Assembly: GCA_029237695.1 (NCBI GenBank)
Contig: JAQRGA010000312.1
Coordinates: 16,180 to 80,179 of the forward strand
DNA length: 64,000 bases
Origin: Conchocele bisecta
Taxonomy: Eukaryota; Mollusca; Bivalvia; Lucinida; Thyasiridae
Direction: 5' to 3'
Made by a program: the position numbers and the translations under genes. Below, piece after piece: positions 10,137 to 22,500 of this stretch. The notes under the pieces were generated by a model. That model did no database searches, was not told the origin of the DNA, and saw only the letters and a list, made by a program, of their open reading frames with translations. The stretch's first letter is position 1; every line of letters begins with the position of its first letter.

Positions 10137-10508
10137 ATGCAATGGAAGCGTCCTGATACTCCCAATTAGGAGCTTTATCTCCTAATTAGGACTTACTATC
10201 TCCTAATTAGGACGTAGTATCTCCTAATTAGGATTTAATATCTCCTAATTAGGAGATAAAACATGTTCTAGCATTGGCACAGATAGTATGCCCTAATTAG
10301 GAGATAGGACGTCTAAATTAGGAGATACTAACTCCTAATTAGGATATATTAAGGCCTAATTAGGATATACTAAGTCATAATTAGGATATACTATATCTGA
10401 TTACGAGTTACTATCTCATAATTAGGACTTAGTATCTCCTAATTAGGAGTTAGTATTAATTAGGAGATACAAATATTTTAGCGTTGGCACCAGGACGCTT
10501 CCATACAA
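10137..10508. repeat. CCTAATTAGG palindrome array between inverted ends
   Basis: About 16 irregular copies of a ~22-bp unit, TATCTCCTAATTAGGACTTA. Each carries the self-complementary core CCTAATTAGG. The whole is bracketed by ATGGAAGCGTCCTG (left) and CAGGACGCTTCCAT (right), so it looks like a foldback transposon with an expanded core. Both halves also contain TAGCATTGGCAC / TAGCGTTGGCACC. Confidence 0.85.
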
Positions 10509-10581
10509 TGTCGTCTGAACCGTTCCGTAATGAACTTATATGTCGGTCTACTTTGATAGACGCCTCGTATTGTGAACAGCA

Positions 10582-10774
10582 GGGGCCGTTTCACTAAACT
10601 TCGTACGACTAAAATGTTCGTAAGTGCAAAATTATGATAGTCTGTAAATTTCACATTAACAATGTTTTCTTGTAAATAATTATTGGATTGAATCCATAAA
10701 TTGAAATTTACAGACGATCTTAAATTTGAACTTACGAACATTTTAGTCGTAAGAAGTTTAGTGAAACGGGCCCC
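10582..10774. mobile_element. Family A MITE, centre deleted
   Basis: Ends GGGGCCGTTTCACTAAAC and TTTAGTGAAACGGGCCCC are intact. The central GAGCATAGGCTGCATATG hairpin is missing. Confidence 0.88.
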
Positions 10775-10784
10775 AGGTTGTATT

Positions 10785-11358
10785 TATACCCCCCCCCCCC
10801 CCCGCAACGAAGTTGTGAGGGGGTATACTGGAGTCAGCTTTTCCGTCCGTCCGTCCGTCCGAGTTTCCGTGTTTCCGTGTTTCCGTCCGTCACAAAACTT
10901 AACAATTGTAAATTTCCTTTTAACTTCTCTTGCCCTTTGCGGAAATCTTTCATATTTTACCCGCCCCTACCCCCTTCTCTGACACTCATACATCATTCTG
11001 CAACAAACCTACGACCCCCATTTATGCCAGGGGTCAAGGTCACGGACTTAGAAACTTAGAAAAAAACGAAAACTTAACAATTGTAAATTTCCTTTTAACT
11101 TCTCTTTCCCTTTGCGGAAATCTTTCATATTTTACCCGCCCCTTCTCTGACACTCATACATCATTCTGCAACAAACCTACGACCCCCATTTATGCCAGGG
11201 GTCAAGGTCACGGACTTAGAATGTCTAGTTTGCTTTTTTCAACTGGAACCACCATCGCACTCTCCATATGTGCTGACAAAGTCTTTTATCTGAAAATGAT
11301 AGTATGCGAGCTGGAATTCATTCTAGGTCAGGGCTGACGCGGGGGGGGGGGGGGGGGA
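10785..11358. repeat. TATACCCCC...GTCCGTCCGTCC repeat with internal duplication
   Basis: Starts with a C16 tract, then GCAACGAAGTTGTGAGGGGG and (GTCC)n. A ~145-bp segment beginning CTTAACAATTGTAAATTTCC occurs twice (about 10897 and 11068). It ends in a G-run of about 17. The same type of head (tract, GGGGGTATA, GTCCGTCCGTCC) starts the array at 50367. Confidence 0.75.
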
Positions 11359-11516
11359 GGGGTGGTATTCCGTAAGCCCCCATTTACTGACAAATCTAGT
11401 TTATTGTGGTCCAATATTGACGTTACGCGTTTTGCGCTTTACGTTGACAATTGTTTGACATCGTTTCCCTATTCTCAGCCACTGCCAGCCAGGTTAAAAA
11501 AAATCGTTTATATCAC

Positions 11517-11690
11517 TTAATCCTTACACTGCTGAATTATTTTTTGTTGTCTGCTTTTAATTTTTTTTGTTTTCCATTTTTTCTTTTCCATTTTCATCAA
11601 CAGCATGTTTTGACTTCACTTTAAAATCAATTCCTATTTTCCTAAGAGAAAAGACAAATACGATACAACAGCAGACATTGCCGGTCACGA
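11517..11690. mobile_element. TTAA-flanked MITE (TTAAyCCTTACAC family), right end missing
   Basis: Starts TTAATCCTTACACTGCTGAA, has TTTTTTGTTGTCTGCTTTTA and later ACAACAGCAGACA in inverted order, as in the complete copy at 30044-30293. The right terminus is not present. Confidence 0.6.
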
Positions 11691-11768
11691 AAAATATAGA
11701 ACTTATTGAATATTTGAGCAGCCTAGCTCCTGATCAGCTTGTATATATATGCAACATAGTGCAGATCA

Positions 11769-12014
11769 GGGGCCCGTTTCACTAAACTTCGTACGACTAA
11801 AATGTTCGTAAGTGCAAATTTAGAATCGTCTGGGAATTTCAATTTATGGATTTACATTTATTGAGCATAGGCTGCATATGCAGCCTATGCTCAATAAATG
11901 CAAATCCAATACTTGTTTACAAGAAAACATTGTTGATGTGAAATGTACAGACTATCATAAGTATGCAGCACTTTCGAAAATTTTAGTCGTAAGAAGTTTA
12001 GTGAAACGGACCCC
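11769..12014. mobile_element. Family A MITE, full copy
   Basis: Ends GGGGCCCGTTTCACTAAAC and AGTTTAGTGAAACGGACCCC. The central hairpin is GAGCATAGGCTGCATATG facing its complement. Its interior is in the opposite order to the 7173 copy. Confidence 0.9.
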
Positions 12015-12158
12015 TGACATTTTCGTCCGGGGCGTTAGGGATGACTGAGTCAGATTGCACGGAGCGGTTGATGCGCTGATCGCAAACGCTATAACGTCAT
12101 TTTGTTGTGGCGAGACGCATACAATAACTACTTAAATTCAATCCGCAGTGCTCGATTT

Positions 12159-12552
12159 TACGGAGCCCCGCAGGAGACATGGATTTCTTTTTATTAATTC
12201 GTTCCCACGAAATAACAATTCGTCCCTGGAATTAACAATTCTTTCCCACGAAATGACAATTCGTTCCCTCAATCTAACAATTCGTTCCCTCGAATTAACA
12301 AGTCATTCCCACGATATAACAATTCATTTCCACGAATTAACAATTCGTTCCCGTGGGAACGAATCGTTATTTCGTGGGAACGAATTGTTAAATTGACGGA
12401 ACGAATTGTTAATTCGTGGGAACGAATTGTTAAATTGAGGGAACGAATTGTTAATTCGTGGGGAACGAATTATTAAATTGAGAAAACGAATTGTTATTTC
12501 ATGGGAACGAATTAATAAAAAAAGAATTCTCCGTCCCCTGCGGGGCTCCGTA
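12159..12552. mobile_element. Family B foldback element, copy 2
   Basis: TIRs TACGGAGCCCCGCAGGAGAC and GTCCCCTGCGGGGCTCCGTA enclose about nine AATTCGTTCCC units per arm, pointing inward from each side. Confidence 0.92.
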
Positions 12553-12665
12553 GTATTGGAGTTATGTTGGCCACTAGCAAACATCTCGTGAATCGGATTT
12601 TGAGATTAAAACTTAGCTGGCACGGGCAGGTATATTTCTGTGCTTGGTTCAAAGTAGCTGCACGC

Positions 12666-12755
12666 TTAACCTTTATAATGCATAGTTTATCTTATTCTCA
12701 ATAAAACCATGATAAACAGCAGACTACAATTTTAATTCAGCATTGTAAGGGTTAA
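12666..12755. mobile_element. Short TTAA-flanked MITE
   Basis: TTAACCTTTATAATG at the left and CATTGTAAGGGTTAA at the right, with CAGCAGACTACAATTTTAAT inside. A small relative of 30044-30293. Confidence 0.6.
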
Positions 12756-12903
12756 TAGGCAATGGATATATTTGCGGAAGAAGGTTTTCATTTCGCGCAC
12801 TACGCCTCAGCGATAATCAGCTGGACGTTTGCATTTATACTTCACTTAGTGACGGAAAAGGCAAACATATTACTCACCTAATAAATTGCGTATTCGCAAA
12901 TTT

Positions 12904-12984
12904 CTTAGGTCACTCTGATGATACTGCAAAGTTAGGTCACTCTCATGATACTGCAAAGTTAGGTCACTCTCATGATACTGCGAA
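12904..12984. repeat. 27-bp tandem repeat, three copies
   Basis: Unit is TTAGGTCACTCTCATGATAC followed by TGCAAAG. Confidence 0.9.
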
Positions 12985-13359
12985 AGTATTTATCCATGAC
13001 GTAGGAAAGGTTTTGAACTCATACATTTTAGTATTGACGTCCTGTATTCTATCCTTGATCCAGAACCCATCCATAGTAAACAGAGAACACTTCAGACGCA
13101 AATTATGAAATATTAGTCCATCATTAGAGTTTTGTACTCGGAACAACGTTTAAAACAGACAGATGACGCGCGAAATCTCAATGATAATTATCACTCTTAG
13201 ACAGTCGACTCGTTCCACCGTCAGTAATTGTAGGCAATCACGTAAAATGGTGCCTACAACCACGACGACACTTACATGTATGACAGGAATTAGGTTTCTT
13301 TCACAACTAGTTTTTTTCATGTGGTGTGGCGTTTGCACTTGGTGCATTTCGTGACTTTC

Positions 13360-13790
13360 ACCCATAGTTCATTCCGTGGTGTTCGCCTCCACTCCGTGAC
13401 ATCGGCTCCAAGTTCATCCCGTGGTGTTCGCCCCAAGTCCACTCCGTGTCGTCCACTCCAAGTACATCCCGTGTTGTTTGCCCCAAGTCTGCTCCGTAAC
13501 TTTCACTCCACGTACATTCCGCGTTGTTCGCCCCAAGTCAACTCCGTGACATCTACTCCGTGACGTCCACTCCATTTTCATTTCATGTTGTTCGCCCCAA
13601 GTCTGCTCCGTGACTTTCACTCTACTTACATTCCGCGTTGTTCGCCCCAAGTCTACTCCGTGACATCTACTCCGTGACGTCAACTCCAAGATAATTCCGT
13701 GTTGTTCTCACAGAGTCCACTCTGTGACTTCAACTCCAAGTTCATTCCGTGTTATTAGCCCCAAGTCCTCTCCGCGACGTCCACTCCAAA
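13360..13790. repeat. Irregular CTCCGTGAC minisatellite
   Basis: Variable 50-62-bp units built from TTCGCCCCAAGTCTGCTCCG and TGACGTCCACTCCA. No start or exon borders. ORFs through it are repeat artefacts. Confidence 0.8.
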
Positions 13791-13956
13791 ATTTAAGTCA
13801 ACAAGGTATATTTAAATCATCAATACTTTTTAGATCGAGTCGTTGTTGACATCGTCCAAAATAGCATTTTGCCGTTCATCAGTTATTTCGGATTGTTTTA
13901 TAAATATCTTGACAGCTACTGCAGCAGTAATTTGCTACATTGACACATTTTGATGA

Positions 13957-14048
13957 CATGTTGCGGGCAGTAACTCTGCAAAACTCCCCGTACCGTCCGA
14001 TTACTACGGACGGTACGGGAGTTTTGCAGAGTTACTGCCCGCAACATG
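13957..14048. repeat. Long near-perfect hairpin
   Basis: Arms of 43 and 42 bases (CATGTTGCGGGCAGTAACTC outermost, CCGTACCGTCCG innermost), one bulged C, loop ATTACTA. No related copy in the window. Confidence 0.95.
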
Positions 14049-14317
14049 GGCCTAATGGCCTTTGCTTCTCGAGACAACTCAATGAGATAAATGTAAGTAT
14101 TCACGATAGATCTCCTGATTGATCAGTGTTTTGAGATTTGAGACAACGAACTGTGGCAGCTGTGTAATGTGCCGGGGGTATATGCGCTCAGTAGTAGCGG
14201 CATGTAATACATGTACAAGTGTAAATCCAGTAACACCTGACTTTAACCCATTTCATGCTGAGCATATGCTATTATGTTTGCGCAAAATCCTAAATAGTTT
14301 CCCTCTATGCAATCAGA

Positions 14318-14394
14318 TGGTGAACAGTGCAGATCCTGATCAGCATGTGCGGATGGATGCACATGCTGATCTGGATCTGCACTGTTCACCATCG
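14318..14394. repeat. Hairpin element GTGAACAGTGCAGATC
   Basis: GATGGTGAACAGTGCAGATC at the left faces GATCTGCACTGTTCACCATC. Partial relatives (GCGAACACTGCATATCCTG and GCGAACAATGCAGATCCTG) lie near 16225 and 62227. Confidence 0.85.
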
Positions 14395-14627
14395 CGGCAT
14401 TGCAACACCCATCATTCTTCTTCTCACAAGCAATATAGATCGTTATCAGGTTGCAGGACTGCGCCAGAAGATCAGGAGATACCCTGGTCACAAATTCTCA
14501 TTTTTCAAGCGACAGACACAAAAAGTGTCAGACTCTACCTCACCACAAATACAAGTGCACGCGTCCTTGATACAGTTCGTTTTCCAAGACCCCAATACGC
14601 GTAAATGTTAAACCATTTGTCTGCCAT

Positions 14628-15024
14628 CATTTAAACGTGCCTGCCCACTCAGTAGGCACAAACTGTTATTTATATCAGAGACATCAGCTGAGACATTTTC
14701 AGACAAAATAAACATTCATTCACCATTAGTCCACGTATTGATTGGCATTATTATACATTTTATACCAGACGTAAATTTCCACACTGATAATAGCGGTCAT
14801 AACCGTGTTTCCTTAAATTGTTAACGGACATTGCTAGTTATTCTCTGTATTTTTTTCCTCTGTAGTGATCATACTTTATAATCTGTCGAAAACATTATTG
14901 TTTTCAGGTGACGCATTTAATATGGAAAATAATTAAAAAATATCATGCCTCATTTGCATAATGAAACAGATATCACCGCCAGTCACTATCAATAAAATAA
15001 ATATTACTGCATGTACCTTTAAAT
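14628..15024. mobile_element. TTAA-flanked MITE (family D), internally deleted
   Basis: Starts TTAAACGTGCCTGCCCACTC and ends CTGCATGTACCTTTAA. The interior (TGATTGGCATTATTATACAT, TTTCAGGTGACGCATTTAA, CACTATCAATAAAATAAATA) matches copies at 34334, 39007 and 42899. About 60-70 bp before the right end are missing. Confidence 0.85.
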
Positions 15025-15324
15025 TGTTTCCCAGCATTATCTTGTTATGTATTAATAATGACACGTGGAGGATTCTAGAACATTTCAATTGTGCCGACTC
15101 GTTATCTGAAGTAAAAATCTCCAGTTAAGTGCTTTGAAACTGTGAAACAAATCCCAAGAAACAAATGACGGACATTCAGCATGACAATATAATGATGGAT
15201 CGTAGCTGGTTATCTCACTTTGAATGTATTTAATATTTTATGACATTAGTTAAAATGAGCCATTATTATAGTGATTTCGACTAGCGTTGATCAACATAAT
15301 ATTACAAATCTGCAATCTCATTCG

Positions 15325-15612
15325 TACGGAGCCCCGCAGGGGACATGGATTTTTTTTATTAATTCGTTCCCACGAAATAACAATTCGTTCCGACGATATA
15401 ACAATTCGTTTCCTCGAATTAACAATTCGTTCCCACGAAATGACAATTCGTTCCCTCAATTTAACAATTCGTTCCCACGATATAACAATTCATTCCCACG
15501 AATTAATAATTCGTTCCATTTCGTAAGAACGAATTGTTAAATTGCGAATTGTTATTTCGTGGGAACAAATTAATAAAACAAAGAATTATACGTCCCCTGC
15601 AGGGCTCCGTAG
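15325..15612. mobile_element. Family B foldback element, copy 3
   Basis: TACGGAGCCCCGCAGGGGAC at the left and GTCCCCTGCAGGGCTCCGTA at the right. Left-arm units dominate; the right arm is short. Confidence 0.9.
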
Positions 15613-15761
15613 ATTCGGGAGTGTATTATTCGTCAGATTCATATGTTCACATCAAATAGTGCAGACCCAGATCAGACCGCACAGCTATACAGTCTCATAC
15701 ATGCATTGTATGGGCCTACAATATTTTTTACGATAATATTAAATTTTATCAAAATTTAAAA

Positions 15762-16145
15762 ATTTCCTGAAATTTTGTCAAATATTGATTTTATTTTGAA
15801 AAAATGATTTGTCTATGGGAATTTAACATGGGGGAAAGGAGGTGGAGGAGCTGTAGGAGGAGCAAAAACGACCAATTTTTTAAATTGACTCGGAAACCTG
15901 GCTAGATAGCTTGGCATTGATCTAAGGAAACAAACGTTAAGTTTTGAAAATCGGTCCAGTATTTCTGAAATTCTAAAACTTTCCCCATGTTAAATTCCAA
16001 CGGAGTGAAGATGTCTATGGGGATTTAACATAACATTTTACATTTATAAAATTGATAAAAAGGCTCATTCTTAAATTTTTCTTTAATTTAATATTATTGA
16101 AACAAATATTGTTTTAGAACTGTTTATATGGCCGTAATCTTTGGG
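15762..16145. repeat. ATGTTAAATTCC repeat (family H), copy 1
   Basis: Inverted segments TTTAACATGGGGGAAAGG and TTTCCCCATGTTAAATTCC enclose GGAAACCTGGCTAGATAGCT. It ends with AAGGCTCATTCTTAAATTTT and TTATATGGCCGTAA. The 44440 copy has this core reversed but the same tail. Confidence 0.75.
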
Positions 16146-16523
16146 CAGCTTTCGTGAAACAGACAGTAGTGTAGTTTGATAACGATTGCTAGAAGCATGA
16201 CGAGTGATTCAGTGATGGAATGGCGAACACTGCATATCCTGATCAGACTGTGCGGAAACATGTATCTAGTCACAGCCACAACTTCTATATTTATCATGTA
16301 CCTAGCTGCGTATTGACCAGATACAGAAAGTAGTTTTCAAAACCGGATTGACCGTGATGCATTGTATCAGCGTTTATGTCTAATAGTTGTGTATAAGTCC
16401 GTAAATGTATAAGGCCACTTCGTTGCTAGGTGCCGGCAAAAAAATTACATCAAAGGTCACTTGTATGATATATCTAATATCTATCCGGCCGCCCACTAGC
16501 ACCTTAATTAATTCATTTTTAAA
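16146..16523. other. Intronic spacer
   Basis: Only a fragment resembling the GCGAACACTGCA hairpin element near 16222. Otherwise nothing recognised. Confidence 0.5.
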
Positions 16524-19500
16524 GGTACATGCCCACTCAGTAGGCACAAACTGTTCTTTATATCAGAGACATCATCTGTACATGCCCACTCAGTAGACAC
16601 AACATGTTCTTTATATCAGAGACATCATCTGTACATGCCCACTCAGTAGACACAACATGTTCTTTATATCAGTGACATCATCTGTACATGCCCACCCAGT
16701 AGACAAAACATGTTCATTATATCAGTGACATCATCTGTACATGCCCACTCAGTAGACACAACATGTTCATTATATCAGAGACATCATCTGTACATGCCCA
16801 TTCAGTAGACACAACATGTTCTTTATATCAGAGACATCATCTGTACATGCCCATTCAGTAGACACAACATGTTCTTTATATCAGTGACATCATCTGTACA
16901 TGCCCACCCAGTTCATTATATCAGGGACATCATCTGTACATGCCCACCCAGTAGACACAACATGTTCTTTATATCAGAGACATCATCTGTACATGCCCAC
17001 TCACTAGACACAACATGTTCATTATATCAGTGACATCATCTGTACATGCCCACCCAGTAGACACAACATGTTCTTTATATCAGTGACATCATCTGTACAT
17101 GCCCACTCAGTAGACACAACATGTTCTTTATATCAGAGACATCATCTGTACATGCCACTCAGTAGACACAAATCAGTTCATTATATCAGTGACATCATCT
17201 GTACATGCCCACCCAGTAGACACAACATGTTCTTTATATCAGTGACATCATCTGTACATGCCCACTCAGTAGACACAACATGTTCTTTATATCAGTGACA
17301 ATCATCGTACATGCCACTCAGTAGACACACATGTTCTTTATATCAGAGACATCATCTGTACATGCCCACTCAGTAGACACATGTTTCTTTATATCAGAGA
17401 CACCATCTGTACATGTCCACTCAGTAGTCACAACATGTTCTTTATATCAGTGACATCATCTGTACATGCCCACTCAGTAGACACAACATGTTCTTTATAT
17501 CAGGGACATCATCTGTACATGCCCACCCAGTAGACACAACATGTACTTTATATCAGAGACATCATCTGTACATGCCCATTCAGTAGACACAACATGTTCT
17601 TTATATCAGTGACAGCATCTGTACATGCCCACTCAGTAGTCACAACATGTTCTTTATATCAGGGACATCATCTGTACATGCCCACCCAGTAGACACAACA
17701 TGTTCTTTATATTAGAGACATCATCTGTACATGCCCACTCAGTAGTCACAACATGTTCTTTATATCAGGCATCATCTGTACATGCCCACCCAGTAGACAC
17801 AACATGTTCTTTATATCAGGGACATCATCTGTACATGCCACCCTAGTAGACATCAACATGTTCATTATATCAGTGACATCATCTGTACATGCCCACTCAG
17901 TAGACACAACATGTTCATTATATCAGAGACATCATCTGTACATGCCCATTCAGTAGACACAACATGTTCTTTATATCAGAGACATCATCTGTACAATGCC
18001 CATTCATAGTAGACAACATGTTCTTTATATCAGTGACATCATCTGTACATGCCCACCCAGTAGACACCATTCTTTATATCAGAGACATCATCTGTACTGC
18101 CCACTCAGTAGACACAACATGTTCTTTATATCAGTGACATCATCTGTACATGCCCACTCAGTAGACACAAACATGTTCTTTATATCAGGGACATATCTGT
18201 ACATGCCCACCCAGTAGACACAACATGTTCTTTATATCAGAGACATCATCTGTACATGCCCACCCAGTAGAACACAACATGTTCTTTAAATATCAGTGAC
18301 ATCATCTTGTACATGCCCACTCAGTAGACAACATGTTCTTTATATCAGGGACATCATCTGTACATGCCCACCAGTAGACACATGTTCATTAAATCAGAGA
18401 CATGATCTGTACATGCCCACCCACAGGAGACAACATGTTCTTTATATCAGAGCATCATCTGTACATGCCCACCAGTAGACAACATGTTCTTTATATCAGT
18501 GACATTCTGTACATGCCCACCCAGTAGACAAACATGTTCTTTATATCAGTGACATCATCTGTACATGCCCACCAGTAGACACAAACATGTTCTTTTATAT
18601 CAGTGACATCATCTGTCATGCCCACTCAGTAGATACAACATGTTCTTTATATCAGTGACATCATCTGTACATGCCCACAGTAGACATCATGTTCTTTATA
18701 TCAGTGACATCATCTGTACATGCCCTCACTCAGTGACACAACATGTTCTTTATATCTAGTGACATCATCTGTACATGCCACCCAGTAGACCACAACAGTT
18801 CTGTTTTTATATCAGTGACATCATCTGTACATGCCCACTCAGTAGACACAATCATGTTCTTTATATCAGTGACTCATCTGTACATGCCCACCCAGTAGAC
18901 ACAACATGTTCTTTATATCAGTGACATCATCTGTACATGCCCACCAGTAGACACAACAATGTTCTTTATATCAGAGACTCATCTGTACATGCCCACCCAG
19001 TAGACAACATGTTCTTTATATCAGTGACATCATCTGTACATGCCCACCAGTAGACACAAACATGTTCTTTATATCAGGGACATCATCTGTATGCCACCCA
19101 GTAGACAAACATGTTCTTTATATCAGAGACATCATCTGTACATGCCCACCCAGTAGAACAACATGTTCTTTATCAGGGACATCATCTGTACATGCCCACC
19201 CAGGTACACAAACATGCTCTTTATATCAGTGACATCATCTGTACATGCCACCCAGTAGACACAACATGTTCTTTATATCAGGGACATATCTGTACATGCC
19301 CACCAGTAGACAACATGTTCTTTATATCAGTGACTCATCTGTACATGTCCACCCAGTAGACACAACATGTTCTTTATATCAGGGACATCATCTGTACATG
19401 CCCACCCAGTAGACACAACATGTTCTTTATATCAGTGACATCATCTGTACATGCCCACCCAGTAGACACAACATGTTCTTTATATCAGAGACTTCATCTG

Positions 19501-22500
19501 TACATGCCCACTCAGTAAACACAACTGTTTCTATATCAGAGACATCATCTGTACATGCCCACTCAGTAGACACAACATGTTCTTTATATCAGTGACATCA
19601 TCTGTACATGCCCACTCAGTAGACAACATGTTCTTTTATATCAGTGACATCATCTGTACATGCACCCAGTAGACAAACATGTTCTTTATATCAGAGACAT
19701 CATCTGTACATGCCCACCCAGTAGACACAACATGTTCTTTATATCAGAGGCATCATCTGTACATGCCCACCCAGTAGACACAACATGTTCTTTATATCAG
19801 TGACATCATCTGTACATGCCCACTCAGTAGACACAACATGTTCTTTATATCAGTGACATCATCTGTACATGCCCACTCAGTAGACACAACATGTTCTTTA
19901 TATCAGAGACATCATCTGTACATGCCCACTCAGTAGACACAACATGTTCATTATATCAGGGACATCATCTGTACATGCCCACCCTGTAGACACAACATGT
20001 TCTTTATATCAGAGACATCATCTGTACATGCCCACCCAGTAGACACAACATGTTCATTATATCAGTGACATCATCTGTACATGCCCTCCCAGTAGACACA
20101 ACATGTTCTTTATATCAGTGACATCATCTGTACATGTCCACCCAGTAGACACAACATGTTCTTTATATCAGTGACATCATCTGTACATGCCCACCCAGTA
20201 GACACAACATGTTCTTTATATCAGTGACATCATCTGTACATGCCCACTAAGTAGACACAACATGTTCTTTATATCAGTGACATCATCTGTACATGCCCAC
20301 TCAGTAGACACAACATGTTCTTTATATCAGTGACATCATCATCATCTGTACATGCCCACTCAGTAGACACAACATGTTCTTTATATCAGGGACATCATCT
20401 GTACATGCCCACCCAGTAGACACAACATGTTCTTTATATCAGAGACATCATCTGTACATGCCCACCCAGTAGACAACATGTTCTTTATATCAGTGACATC
20501 ATCTGTACATGCCCACTCAGTAGACACAACATGTTCTTTATATCAGTGACATCATCTGTACATGCCCACCCAGTAGACACAACATGTTCATTAAATCAGA
20601 GACATGATCTGTACATGCCCACTCAGTAGACACAACATGTTCATTAAATCAGAGACATGATCTGTACATGCCCACTCAGTAGACACAACATGTTCTTTAT
20701 ATCAGTGACATCATCTGTACATGCCCACCCAGTAGACACAACATGTTCTTTATATCAGAGACTTCATCTGTACATGCCCACTCAGTAAACACAACATGTT
20801 CTTTATATCAGAGACATCATCTGTACATGCCCACTCAGTAGACACAACATGTTCTTTATATCAGTGACATCATCTGTACATGCCCACTCAGTAGACACAA
20901 CATGTTCTTTATATCAGAGACATCATCTGTACATGCCCACTCAGTAGACACAACATGTTCTTTATATCAGTGACATCATCTGTACATGCCCACCCAGTAG
21001 ACAAAACATGTTCATTATATCAGTGACATCATCTGTACATGCCCACTCAGTAGACACAACATGTTCTTATATCAGAGACATCATCTGTACATGCCATTCA
21101 GTAGACAACAACATGTTCTTTATATCAGAGACATCATCTGTACATGCCCATTCAGTAGACACAACATGTTCTTTATATCAGTGACATCATCTGTACATGC
21201 CCACCCAGTTCATTATATCAGGGACATCATCTGTACATGCCCACCCAGTAGACACAACATGTTCTTTATATCAGAGACATCATCTGTACATGCCCACTCA
21301 CTAGACACAACATGTTCATTATATCAGTGAAATCATCTGTACATGCCCACCCAGTAGACACAACATGTTCTTTATATCAGTGACATCATCTGTACATGCC
21401 CACTCAGTAGACACAACATGTTCTTTATATCAGAGACATCATCTGTACATGCCCACTCAGTAGACACAACATGTTCATTATATCAGTGACATCATCTGTC
21501 ATGCCCACCAGTAGACACAACTGTTCTTTATATCAGTGACATCATCTGTACATGCCCATCAGTTAGAACAACATGTTTCTTTATATCAGTGACATCATCT
21601 GTACATGCCCACTCAGTAGACAAACATGTTTATATCAGAGGACATCATCTGTACATGCCCACTCAGTAGACACAACATGTTCTTTTATCAGGACACATCT
21701 GTACATGTCATCAGTAGTCACAACATGTTCTTTTTATCAGTGACATCATCTGTACATGCCCACTCAGTAGACAACATTTCTTTATATCAGGGACATCATC
21801 TGTACATGCCCACCCAGTAGACACATGTACTTTATATCAGAGAATCATCTGTACATGCCCATTCAGTAGACACAACATGTTCTTATATCAGTGACATCAT
21901 CTGTACATGCCCCACTCAGTAGTACAACATGTTCTTTATATCAGGGACATCCATCTGTACATGCCACCACCAGTAGACACACATGTTCTTTATATTAGAG
22001 ACATCATCTGTACATGCCCATCAGTAGTCCAACATGTTCTTTATATCAGGCATCATCTGTACATGCACCCAGTAGACACATGTTCTTTATATCAGACTCA
22101 TCTGTACATGCCCACCCAGTAGACAACATGTTCATTATATCAGTGACATCATCTGTACTGCCCACTCAGTAGACACAACATGTTCATATCAGAGACATCA
22201 TCTGTAATGCCCATTCAGTAGACACATGTTCTTTATATCAGGACATCATCTGTACATGCCCATTCAGTAGACAACATGTTCTTTATATCAGTGACATCAT
22301 CTGTACATGCCCACCCAGTAGACACAACATGTTCTTTATATCAGAGACATCATCTGTACATGCCCACTCAGTAGACACAACATGTTCTTTTTATATCAGT
22401 GACATCATTGTACATGCCCATCAGTAGACACAACATGTTCTTTATATCAGGGACATCATCTGTACATGCCCACCCAGTAGACACAACATGTTCGTTTTAT

